From assembly GCA_019748175.1 (NCBI GenBank), contig JAIEPX010000002.1, forward strand, positions 152,541 to 216,540: a stretch of DNA of 64,000 nt, given 5' to 3'. This document shows, piece by piece, positions 18,819 through 27,739 of the stretch (position 1 is its first letter; each line of letters begins with the position of its first letter). The notes beneath the pieces were generated by a model. That model was not told where the DNA came from. It did not search any database and saw nothing but the letters and a program-made list of their open reading frames with translations. The DNA comes from Gammaproteobacteria bacterium (GTDB taxonomy: Bacteria > Pseudomonadota > Gammaproteobacteria > JAIEPX01). Made by a program: the position numbers and the translations under genes.

Positions 18819-19337
18819 TTAATAAACTCTAATTACATTGTCATGCTTCATTTGATTTTCAACTTCAGCACGGCATTTTTCATAACTCGCAGAGCCATTA
18901 AAATATCGATATCGACGAGAAAGTTCTTCCCAAATTTGTCGAACATATTGTTCGTCATTATTATTAGAACTAAAAACATTCTGTGGTCGAGTCGCTTTTC
19001 TCGCCCTTAAATAATTATCATCTCTGATATCACTTCCATAATTAATATGAATACCTTTTGTTGGATCGTAATCTACTCTGAATGAATAATGTCCACAACG
19101 TAAACCAATTACATAGCCGAGATTATCCATATTCTTAGTATGTTTTGTTCCCCAATAAGGTTCCCACTGAATCTCATGATTATCAGACAATTTAGTCTCA
19201 CTACGAATTCGTTGTTCTAATAGTGCTTTAACTTCTCGTATTGCGGTATAAAGATTTTCATTGACGTCATTGTCAACGACTTCTCGAACCACTGTTTTGC
19301 CATCAACTTCATTAGCCTTTTTATCAAAAAATCTCAT
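18819..19337 (-). CDS. hypothetical protein sharing its leader with the LRR gene
   Basis: 172 residues from the ATG at 19337, which has GAGGAGA six bases upstream; a longer frame from 19412 runs through the conserved leader and is rejected. The sequence starts MRFFDKKANEV and is hydrophilic, with a Trp/Tyr/Arg-rich centre (IQWEPYWGTKHTKN) and an ARKATRPQN stretch. No known domain or signal peptide was recognised. Its leader and upstream palindrome match those of the LRR/ankyrin gene, so both are probably co-regulated and may be co-secreted effectors or accessory factors of the cluster. Confidence 0.6.
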   Translation of the reverse strand: MRFFDKKANEVDGKTVVREVVDNDVNENLYTAIREVKALLEQRIRSETKLSDNHEIQWEPYWGTKHTKNMDNLGYVIGLRCGHYSFRVDYDPTKGIHINYGSDIRDDNYLRARKATRPQNVFSSNNNDEQYVRQIWEELSRRYRYFNGSASYEKCRAEVENQMKHDNVIRVY

Positions 19338-19425
19338 GATTAATCTCCTCTCAAGTGAATACATAAAACCTGAGAGCAGGATAAAAATTTGCGCTTCTGG
19401 GCAGATCAGCATAAGTACGTGAAGT
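19338..19425 (-). promoter_or_regulatory. conserved 5' leader shared with the LRR gene
   Basis: On the minus strand GTACTTATGCTGATC, an AT-rich stretch, CTCTCAGGTTTT and ACTTGAGAGGAGATTAA precede the ATG, matching 12939-13030 block by block. The gene-free interval 19338-19693 holds only this leader and the palindrome variant at 19565. Confidence 0.6.
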
Positions 19426-19564
19426 AAAAAGGGTGTTAATATTAAAATATGATAAAAAATCGAAAGAGTATTTTTTGATTCGTGGCGTATTTGCTATTTA
19501 ATGCTTTAAAATAAGACATAAAATGAAATTTACTAATCTAGCATTTATTGTATGTGCCTGATCT

Positions 19565-19578
19565 CTGTATTATTACGG
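19565..19578. promoter_or_regulatory. palindromic operator variant upstream of the 172-aa gene
   Basis: CTGTATTATTACGG differs from the perfect box at 13166 by two bases. It lies 228 bases before the start codon at 19337, the same distance as at the LRR gene. Confidence 0.5.
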
Positions 19579-19693
19579 ATGAAAGCAATTTCACAAAAAA
19601 TGGGGGCATAGATCTGGATTTATCGCTGTAGTAATACTATTTTGGCCAATGATGAAGTAAATTATTTCAATGATAAATTTCAAGGTGTAAAAG

Positions 19694-22600
19694 TTACATT
19701 TTGCAGAACTCAGTAACAGTAGCGTCTTCGTTAGATTCTTTTGATGCGTCTTGATCTGCGAGAGTAAGAGCTGTAACGTCAATATTATCTTCACTAGATG
19801 ATTTTTCATTAAACGAATCTATTGTCACCCCAGCAAGATCACCATTTGATTCGTTCTCTGATGAATTCCCATTAGTCGATGAATCAGTGATTTGAGTGTC
19901 AGTAGTTGGCTTATTATCAAAAGCGGTGCCTTGACTGAAAAATCGAACTCGATGGTCATCACGGATTTGTGAGTGTTTTCTGATCAATTTAGGTGATGAC
20001 TGAGAGTCAGGGATCTTTGCTGAGGAAATCATTGATTCAAAATGCTTTTGGGTAAGTTTATCAAAATCATCAAGAACTGCAGTGGGGTTTTGGGTATGAC
20101 TTATGGGTTTTGTTGTTGTATCGAATCCACCTCGCTGAATAATTAATGCTTGATTTTGATTTGATAAATCTTTTGACCCTATAAATTCAGATCCGGCTAA
20201 ATTGATAGATTGATTTGTATTTGAGGACCACCTTAGTCTCCAATCGGTAGGTTTATCATCAAAGCTGTCCCATACTTGAATAGAGGTACTATAGTTAACA
20301 ATAAGGGTGTTTGTCCTTTCATTCAACGAAATTGCAATTACTCCCTCCGCTGATGAAATCACAGCTAATTGTAACCCTGATACAGCATCCCACATACGCA
20401 CAGTTCCGTCCCAACTTCCGGAAAAAACTCTCGTCTTGTTTAGGCTAATATGGACACAGCTCACTTCTTTTTCATGTCCACTCAAGATTATTGATTGGCT
20501 GTTAGATACATCCCAAATGCGCACAGTTTTATCCCAGCTTCCAGAGACAACAGTCTGTCCGTCTTTACTTAGATACACACTGGACACAACATGCCTGTGT
20601 CCTTCTAAAACTAATGAGTTACCGCTCTCTACTTCCCACATTCGTACTGTAAAATCCTGGCTGCCACTGACGACGATCCGGCCATCTTCACTTAAATGAC
20701 AGCTTGTTACTGGGAGTGCATGCCCTTCGAGTATTTTCGTTATACCATTCTCGAGATTCAATACCTCCACTGTTTTGGCATTTCTGTCTGAAGCTGAAGC
20801 AATTATTTGTCTATTTTTACTTATGTGTTCATTTAGAATTAAGCTTTTAGGTTTACCTAACTCAATAGATTGAAATCGTGGCATTAAACATAAGGCGACT
20901 TTAAAAGGCACACTGAAGTTTTCATCTCGCTTATCATTACCTAGAGGTTTGCTCTGAACGGAATGCAAAAGTATCGGTCGATTAGATGTGCAATCATTTA
21001 TACTTACGGTATCATCCCAACTTCCCAATACAAAAGTACGATTGTTATTATCGGTACGAATATGACATGCCACCGATTGATTAGTAGATAAATCCCATCT
21101 ACGTACGGTCTTATCTCTAAAGCCTGCCGAAGCCAGGGTTAGACCATCGTCACTTAAGCGGACACTTACCACGCTATCCCTGTGTCCAGAGAGTACGATA
21201 GATGCTCCGGTAGATGCCTCCCATATTCTCACTGTAAAATCATCACTCCCAGAAACAACTTTTCGTCCATCATCGCTTAAATAAATACTCGTAATTTGAA
21301 ACTTATGTCCCTTGAGTACCTTTGACCGGCCAGTAGCAATCTCCCATAAACGTATGGTCTTATCTAAACTTCCGGAAGCAACTGTGCTTCCATCGCCGCT
21401 CAGATGTACGCATGTCACTTCACGCTCGTGACCACGCAATATTGCTATCAGTTGAGCCTTGGCTACATTCCAAACTCGTATAGTTTTATCATCACTGCCA
21501 GAAGCAAGACGACTACTATCAGCGCTCAAGTGTACACTGGTCACTGTGTCATCATGTTTGCCAAGCACTGTATCTTGATTGTTCATTAGATCCCAAACTC
21601 GCACCGTGCGATCTCTACTTCCTGAGGCTACTTTGCTTGCATCTCTGCTTAAATAAACACTCACCACGGCAGCATTATGCCCATTTAGCTCTATTATCTC
21701 TCGACTTATTAAATTCAAAACCCGCACTGTATTATCGAATCCAACCAGTGCCACTTTTTTCCCATCATCACTCATGCTAACACGGTCAATACATTTCATA
21801 GGTGTTTTGAATTCCTCAATGCATTGAACTAATTCGACATCCCAAATATAAACGATATTTTTACTAGCCGTTACTAATCGATTAATTTCAGGTCTAAAAT
21901 CCATACTCCAAACTGCATCATTATGTTTGAAATATGGATATTCACCAAAACTCACTCCATTTAGCTGGCAATTATTCAGTCGGGTGTTCCTTAGCCAGGC
22001 TCTAAAAAAATTAACGTCAGTAAGATCGGAGCCTGTGAAATCTGCGCAATCAAAATAACCGCCGCTCAAGACAGCTTGTGGAACTCGTATATCTCTAAGA
22101 TTGGTTCCATTGAAAAATTCACCCGCCATGTTGAGTAAGGTGATTGCGATTCCCCCTAATGTTTTAATTTTTTCATTATTACGTGTCTCAGTAATAATTT
22201 TATCTAACGTAGTTTTGATTGTCGGATATTGCCGATAGCCCTCAGCCCAGAATTTTACTATACCTTGATTGCTAACTAATTTTTTTGGTAGAAGCTTGCT
22301 TTCTATAAACCAAGTTTGAAGTTCATTGTAGTCAACATTTTCCTCTCTAAGTGTTGTAATTAAGGTTTCTGCGGCAAAATACTCGAGCACTGATCTATGA
22401 ATAAACTGATGGATATTGTTTTTGGAGCACAGAGGTGACGCTTTGAGTAACTGTTTATATTGGGAATCGAATAAATTATCTAGGGGACTGGATATTTTTT
22501 TTGAAGCGCTTAGTAGACTTTTGCTTTTCTTTACTTCATAGCTCGTGAATCCTTCCGAGAAGAAGGCAAGAGCAATTCTCTGACAGTGTAATCGACACGT

Positions 22601-25600
22601 TAGTTGAAAATCTTGATCATGTTCTATTCCTGTTTGGCCTTTGATTTTTTTTTCTCCTCGTTCAAAATAATCTTGGTTGAATACTTCGTAGATTTTAAAA
22701 GGTGTTAATTTTTCTGGTGATTTCAGGAGTATAGGAAGTGATTTTAAGACGAACTTCAAGAGCAAAGGATTTTTCACGAGTTCGATTAATTCAGCATGTG
22801 ATTTAATTTCTAGGTACAATTTTTCAAGGTCATGACTATTAGGTTCCATGGTATTTTTTTTCAAATAAATACTCATTAAATCTTTTATCTGCTCCTCATT
22901 AAATGCCTGGAGCTTGATGTTGTCGAGCGCCTCTATTTCTCGAGGGATAAAATTAGTGAGATAGCCTGGTTTAAGTGTTTCTGATTGACATGTGAATATA
23001 ACTTTAAGATTTTCGTAGTCCGAAAGTCCATTGGTATCATAGTAATTAAAATCCGTTGCACCTTGTTTTTCATCATAACTTTCTAATATCAGTACCCTGA
23101 CTTCGAATGATTTAGTGTCCCAGACATTGCCCGATTCTTTGAGATCTTCTCTAATACTTCTTTTCAATTCCTTGCTCGTGTATCGGTTCATCATTATTTT
23201 TTTAGTGGGAGTCCCGATTGCCTCTAAAGATTTTTCTAGGTGTTCGGCAGCTATGGACTTTCCGAGCCCAGATTCTCCTTGCAATAAGAGTACTTTTTTT
23301 TGTGGGCTAGCTAAGAAATTAGTGATGGCATCAGAAAAAAGAATCTTCAGTCTAGTTTCTTCTTCCTTCTCAAGGACGTTAGTTTCAATGATTTCTATGA
23401 AGGGAACCACATAATTTGCTTGATTTTCCAAAATCTTTTTGAGTTTTTTAAGTTTGTGATAGGTAAAATCCTGAGTGATTTGAGCTGTAATTTTTTGTGC
23501 GAGGCTACGTTGTTGTATCATTTCAAAATGATTACCTTCGACTATGTTATCTTCAATTTCATCGAGACCCAGGATACAGTTTTTAGGCCAGTAGTGTGCT
23601 TTGTCCTCAGTTAAGATACCTTCGAGTAAATAGTGTTTGGCTTTGTATAATCTAATAGGCTGTAAGGGTTCTCGAATAATATAATTATGTTCTGCAAGTC
23701 TAATGATCTTCGCAGTCATGAGGATATTGAGGTAGTTTTTTTTTGATTTTTGAATTAGATAATCAAAACAGTGGGTGATGCGATTTCGCGGTTTTTGTAA
23801 TCTGCTGAGTTCGGTCTTGAGATCTTGGGTGTCTATTTTTAATCCAATCGCTTGACTTAATTTGCTCGCAAGTAAAAGTAGTTCTAGGGTCTGTTCTTCA
23901 TGACTGAGGTGATGAAAGGGAAACGGCGCGATGCTATCACAGACATAAGCATAAGCTGTGATATTATATTTAGCCAGGGCATTCACAATTTCAGGACTTA
24001 GGGTGCCACCTGAAGACCAACCCAGAATAAAAATCGGAATATCTTTTTTGTTGTGTTTTTCAATCCAGTATTTGATTGTTAATGCATAGTCTTGAGCCAT
24101 GCTGTACAGCGTTGTTGGCATCAGAGAAGGATCAGTGAGTCCTCGGGCTTTTAGTCCGTAAATCTGAAAGCGCTCGTCGAAATACGATTTTTTGAAGTCC
24201 TGATCACACTGTGAGAAGAACTCAGAATAATCTTGTTCAGGGTCGCCCAAAATCGAAGGGGGGCAAAAAATAATATAGGGTGCGTCCGAGTTTTGTTTTT
24301 TCTTGAGATCCGTCAGTTCGATAGGATGTAGTAAGCTGTAGAGGCGTTTTGTCTGGCTTAAAAGCGTTTTGCATTCTAAAGCGAGAGCGTTATTAATCTC
24401 TTCTTTTATTTCAGGGAAAGCTAAACGTATCACCTGAATAAGTGGGCTGATATCGATGGATCGACCGCCAATGAGAAAAAAATCATCTTCTAACGATAGT
24501 TCAGTTTTGCACAGAACTTCTTTCCAGCAATTCTGTAGTTTTAATAGGATAACATTTTCATCAGAGCTGATTTTGCAATCTACAGAAGATGCATCATGAG
24601 TTTTTTGGGTATGAGTCTCAAAATACGATTTATTCAGTTCAACGAGATTAATTTTAGTTTGCGTAGTTGGAAAGTCTTTTTTCCAGATGATATGCAGCGG
24701 TGATTGTTTATCAATGTTCTTTTCAGTATTGATAATAAAATCTCGAATCACAGCATCATCCAATTTTTGATGTTCTTTTTCTACTAAAAAAACCAGCAAA
24801 GTGGTGAGGTTTTTATCTTCCAGAGAATTACCCACGGCAGTGACAGCCACATGCATTTTTTCCAATTGAAAATGCTCACAGAGATTGGCTTCGATGCTGG
24901 GGAGTTCAATGCGTTTTCCGCTGATTTTGACCATACGAGAATAGCGGCCTTGGTGTTCTAATCGGCCATCGGCTCGAAGAATAGCCCTATCACCGGATTT
25001 GTAATAGCGCTCATCATCAATTTTCTCAAAGCGCCACGCATTGTTTTGCATGGCGTCGCCTCGGTAGCGGCGCGTCAGTGAGATACCGCCGAACCAAGGT
25101 TCGCCCGCTTGGTCAACGACTGACAGAGGAGATTTTGGGTTTTGATAGGTGGTTTCAGTTCCGTAATCTTTTTCAATCTCAGGATTATTAACGTCAATAT
25201 TCGTTGGGACTTTAATCAGGATTTTAGTACCTACAATTGCTTTGCCTATACTCAGCGGTTTTCCGACTTCATCCATGTCCAGATTTTCAAGCGTGGCACA
25301 AATCGTAGTTTCAGTGAGTCCATAGCCATTCACAATTTGCAGTTGATCCGTTTTCCATTTTTTTACGAGCTCCCAATCGAAAGATTCCCCGACAATGAAA
25401 AGAGCTTTCCATAAAGGGAAATTTTCAGGTCCACCTAATTTATTGAGAAAAGCCGGTGTGAAAATGACGACATTAATTTTATGGTCTCGGTAATATTGTG
25501 CACAGCGTTTTTCATCAAGTCGAATTTCACTTGGAACAATCGCTAAAGTTCCACCGATACCTAGAATAAGAGTTTCAGCAACCCAGGCGTCGAAATCGCA

Positions 25601-26572
25601 GGTGGCGTATTGAGCCATGATCGAATCGCATGTGAGATCCACGCATTCTCGATGAGCTTCTATACAGGGCATAAATCCACGATGAGCAATTTCAACACCT
25701 TTGGGTTTGCCTGAAGAGCCCGAGGTGTAAAGAATGTAAGCCAGATCCTCTGGATCGATTTTGATATCGGTGTTTTCTGTAGGAAAAAAATTGATTGCTT
25801 TTTCGCAATCATCCAAGCAGAGACAGAAAAAGCCATGTTTATCAGGTTTAGGTAATAAATATTGGTGATCAGAATGCGTTAAAATAAAGGTGGGTTTTCC
25901 ATCCGCTAAGGTCTGAGCAAATTTATCAAAATAATCGTCGATGGCATCCGGTGAATTACCAATCGCGGTAGGATCAATGGCGATGAAAGCACCGCCTGCT
26001 TTCCAAATAGCTAGAATAGCGATAATCCATTCGGGTTCGCGGGGTAGGAATGTACCAACGATAAATTCATGTTCAGTGTCTATCCCGCGCTCTTTTTTTT
26101 GTTCGAGTAAAAAGTGAGCCATTTGATTAGCTCGAGCATTGAGTTGAGCGTAGGTGAGGATTTGATCGTTGAAAACAAGGGCAGGCTGATCAGGATAATA
26201 TTTTGCATAAGCTTCAAAGCGGTGTAGGAACACAAATTGGTTCAATTCGTGAATTTTCGTAAGATCTCTATTGTCAGAGAGTTCTGCGAGACAGGCTTTA
26301 ATATACTGATCAACGGCAATGCGCCGTTTTGGTGGTGATAGAGTGCCATTTTTCCACTGTTCGAGATCGGTAGTCTCGATTTGGTTATTCAAAATAATGG
26401 ATCTATAGGGTTCATCTTTGACAAGTTCTGTCTGCTTGTTCAAATTCTCCTCTAGAATTCTTGTTATTATCTCTGTTAGGCGAGTATCTAATTGATCAGT
26501 TCTATATTCTAGCATCAGTGTCATTGGGAAGAGTTGTAGCTTCGTAAGCCCATCAATCACTGTTTTTTGCAT
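19694..26572 (-). CDS. NRPS-like A-PCP-TE module fused to NACHT NTPase, pentapeptide repeats and WD40 propellers (copy 2)
   Basis: 2292 residues, paralogue of the gene at 3038-9148. The synthetase half has the same numbering: adenylation domain 120-645, carrier serine about 705, thioesterase with GWSSG about 851-855 and GNHF (His about 1015). The NACHT part has Walker A QGESGLGKS about 1098-1106, Walker B LILESYDE about 1161-1168 and FIHRSVLEYFAAE near 1405. Pentapeptide repeats follow (YFDCADFTGSDLTDVNF), then about a dozen WD40 units with classic GH and SGS-D-x-TVRVWD ends, enough for nearly two propellers. The C-terminal 170 residues are polar and acidic. The NACHT and propeller parts differ strongly from copy 1 while the synthetase core is identical in DNA. 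The start has AGGAGA in front, and the PAS-LuxR gene ends 83 bases upstream. Confidence 0.87.
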   Translation of the reverse strand: MQKTVIDGLTKLQLFPMTLMLEYRTDQLDTRLTEIITRILEENLNKQTELVKDEPYRSIILNNQIETTDLEQWKNGTLSPPKRRIAVDQYIKACLAELSDNRDLTKIHELNQFVFLHRFEAYAKYYPDQPALVFNDQILTYAQLNARANQMAHFLLEQKKERGIDTEHEFIVGTFLPREPEWIIAILAIWKAGGAFIAIDPTAIGNSPDAIDDYFDKFAQTLADGKPTFILTHSDHQYLLPKPDKHGFFCLCLDDCEKAINFFPTENTDIKIDPEDLAYILYTSGSSGKPKGVEIAHRGFMPCIEAHRECVDLTCDSIMAQYATCDFDAWVAETLILGIGGTLAIVPSEIRLDEKRCAQYYRDHKINVVIFTPAFLNKLGGPENFPLWKALFIVGESFDWELVKKWKTDQLQIVNGYGLTETTICATLENLDMDEVGKPLSIGKAIVGTKILIKVPTNIDVNNPEIEKDYGTETTYQNPKSPLSVVDQAGEPWFGGISLTRRYRGDAMQNNAWRFEKIDDERYYKSGDRAILRADGRLEHQGRYSRMVKISGKRIELPSIEANLCEHFQLEKMHVAVTAVGNSLEDKNLTTLLVFLVEKEHQKLDDAVIRDFIINTEKNIDKQSPLHIIWKKDFPTTQTKINLVELNKSYFETHTQKTHDASSVDCKISSDENVILLKLQNCWKEVLCKTELSLEDDFFLIGGRSIDISPLIQVIRLAFPEIKEEINNALALECKTLLSQTKRLYSLLHPIELTDLKKKQNSDAPYIIFCPPSILGDPEQDYSEFFSQCDQDFKKSYFDERFQIYGLKARGLTDPSLMPTTLYSMAQDYALTIKYWIEKHNKKDIPIFILGWSSGGTLSPEIVNALAKYNITAYAYVCDSIAPFPFHHLSHEEQTLELLLLASKLSQAIGLKIDTQDLKTELSRLQKPRNRITHCFDYLIQKSKKNYLNILMTAKIIRLAEHNYIIREPLQPIRLYKAKHYLLEGILTEDKAHYWPKNCILGLDEIEDNIVEGNHFEMIQQRSLAQKITAQITQDFTYHKLKKLKKILENQANYVVPFIEIIETNVLEKEEETRLKILFSDAITNFLASPQKKVLLLQGESGLGKSIAAEHLEKSLEAIGTPTKKIMMNRYTSKELKRSIREDLKESGNVWDTKSFEVRVLILESYDEKQGATDFNYYDTNGLSDYENLKVIFTCQSETLKPGYLTNFIPREIEALDNIKLQAFNEEQIKDLMSIYLKKNTMEPNSHDLEKLYLEIKSHAELIELVKNPLLLKFVLKSLPILLKSPEKLTPFKIYEVFNQDYFERGEKKIKGQTGIEHDQDFQLTCRLHCQRIALAFFSEGFTSYEVKKSKSLLSASKKISSPLDNLFDSQYKQLLKASPLCSKNNIHQFIHRSVLEYFAAETLITTLREENVDYNELQTWFIESKLLPKKLVSNQGIVKFWAEGYRQYPTIKTTLDKIITETRNNEKIKTLGGIAITLLNMAGEFFNGTNLRDIRVPQAVLSGGYFDCADFTGSDLTDVNFFRAWLRNTRLNNCQLNGVSFGEYPYFKHNDAVWSMDFRPEINRLVTASKNIVYIWDVELVQCIEEFKTPMKCIDRVSMSDDGKKVALVGFDNTVRVLNLISREIIELNGHNAAVVSVYLSRDASKVASGSRDRTVRVWDLMNNQDTVLGKHDDTVTSVHLSADSSRLASGSDDKTIRVWNVAKAQLIAILRGHEREVTCVHLSGDGSTVASGSLDKTIRLWEIATGRSKVLKGHKFQITSIYLSDDGRKVVSGSDDFTVRIWEASTGASIVLSGHRDSVVSVRLSDDGLTLASAGFRDKTVRRWDLSTNQSVACHIRTDNNNRTFVLGSWDDTVSINDCTSNRPILLHSVQSKPLGNDKRDENFSVPFKVALCLMPRFQSIELGKPKSLILNEHISKNRQIIASASDRNAKTVEVLNLENGITKILEGHALPVTSCHLSEDGRIVVSGSQDFTVRMWEVESGNSLVLEGHRHVVSSVYLSKDGQTVVSGSWDKTVRIWDVSNSQSIILSGHEKEVSCVHISLNKTRVFSGSWDGTVRMWDAVSGLQLAVISSAEGVIAISLNERTNTLIVNYSTSIQVWDSFDDKPTDWRLRWSSNTNQSINLAGSEFIGSKDLSNQNQALIIQRGGFDTTTKPISHTQNPTAVLDDFDKLTQKHFESMISSAKIPDSQSSPKLIRKHSQIRDDHRVRFFSQGTAFDNKPTTDTQITDSSTNGNSSENESNGDLAGVTIDSFNEKSSSEDNIDVTALTLADQDASKESNEDATVTEFCKM
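24029..25588. repeat. 1.56-kb identical tract shared by both synthetase genes (copy 2)
   Basis: Partner of 6605-8164, with no mismatch seen by eye. It is bounded by differences at 24028 and 25589. Confidence 0.85.
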
Positions 26573-26655
26573 AATAATTCTCCTGTTAGTTTGTTAGAAT
26601 ACTACAGATAATATAATCAATACATAATTTAATTGAAAAAATCTACTGCACATTG

Positions 26656-27420
26656 TTAGTTTCCTAATTCAAAGTGTATAATTTTGCTCATTAGTTCTAA
26701 TTTTGTTTTGCAGCCCGTCTTGTTTTTGATATTTTCTAAATGCGTTTCAACAGTGCGTTGCGATAGAAAAATTTCCCTACCCGTCTCTTTTGCAGTTTTC
26801 CCCTGTTTTAGATGATCTAAGACTTGAGCTTCACGGTGAGTTAGTCTTACTCGGATATTATTGATTTTGAGTCCGGTCAATTTATTGGATTTATTTTTGT
26901 GTTCTGAAGGGAATAATTTACAATTTTCTTCATTCAGAATTTTAATTAGATCAATTTTATCCGATAACGCTGCTGTTTTAGGGATGTTATTCTCTTTCTC
27001 TGTAATTCTATGCCAAAATTCACTAGATAGCTCTTCACCGTAACCTGCTATTGCAAGAGGTTTGTTATCATCATTTAATATGGTAAAACTGATATCTCTG
27101 ATATATTTAATTTGACCATCCGCTGAGAGGATTCTGAAAAAAATGATGCTGTTATCTTCTTCAAGGGGCATTTTAATCCTTGAATAAATTATCGGTTTAA
27201 TATTGTTGATATCATTAGATAATATGTAATTCCACCAAGAGCTAGGATTTTCGCTCAAGCTACTGCATGAGCCACCAAATACCAATTCAAATTGTGGGCT
27301 TATAAACAACTGCTTGTTATAATCAACACTTCGTATCCAGCACACGGTTTTTGGTTGATTAGCTAATTGTAAAAATAAACTGTTAAAAGTATGAATGCTC
27401 GTAACCAGTTTTTGGTCCAT
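26656..27420 (-). CDS. PAS-LuxR transcriptional regulator (copy 2)
   Basis: 254 residues. A PAS-like N-terminal half (CWIRSVDYNKQLFISPQFE, FRILSADGQIKYIRD, AIAGYGEELS) is followed by a LuxR-type helix-turn-helix (RLTHREAQVLDHLKQG, LSQRTVETHLENIKNK). It aligns end to end with the regulator at 10772-11566 and, like it, is encoded directly before a synthetase on the same strand. The start has AAAGGAGCAGCAGG upstream. It is divergent from the O-methyltransferase gene; the palindrome at 27668 lies in the shared promoter region. Confidence 0.87.
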   Translation of the reverse strand: MDQKLVTSIHTFNSLFLQLANQPKTVCWIRSVDYNKQLFISPQFELVFGGSCSSLSENPSSWWNYILSNDINNIKPIIYSRIKMPLEEDNSIIFFRILSADGQIKYIRDISFTILNDDNKPLAIAGYGEELSSEFWHRITEKENNIPKTAALSDKIDLIKILNEENCKLFPSEHKNKSNKLTGLKINNIRVRLTHREAQVLDHLKQGKTAKETGREIFLSQRTVETHLENIKNKTGCKTKLELMSKIIHFELGN

Positions 27421-27667
27421 TTCCTGCTGCTCCTTTGTAAAATGAGAAGTCCATAATAGTGGGCATTTGAGTAGATATCCTCGGTAAACTTACGCGATCT
27501 TTTGGTAGTGATAGTAGGGTATTGAATTGACGTGAGTTAGCCTCTAAAGTCTGTATTATTTGCAACATTAAGTAAACGTTGGGTGTATGGAAAAGAAACG
27601 AATGATAAAGAAAGACAATATTAAGAAATTTTTTGATATTTATTAGTATTAAGGCGCAGTGGTCGTT

Positions 27668-27681
27668 CTGTAATATTACTG
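27668..27681. promoter_or_regulatory. palindromic operator between regulator 2 and the methyltransferase
   Basis: CTGTAATATTACTG is the cluster box with a perfect core. It ends 58 bases before the methyltransferase ATG, and a -10-like TAACCT starts about 22 bases after it. The interval 27421-27739 holds no gene otherwise. Confidence 0.6.
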
Positions 27682-27739
27682 ATTTTTTTTTTCACAGTAG
27701 TGCTAACCTAAGGACCTTCTAAACGTATTGGAGAGGCTA

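Noticed and set aside
20300..21900. CRISPR-like spaced repeats
   Set aside because: The periodicity comes from WD40 coding units of variable DNA sequence, not from identical repeats with spacers.
10772..27420. Quorum-sensing LuxR/LuxI system
   Set aside because: The regulators have PAS-like, not acyl-homoserine-lactone-binding, N-termini, and no synthase gene is present.
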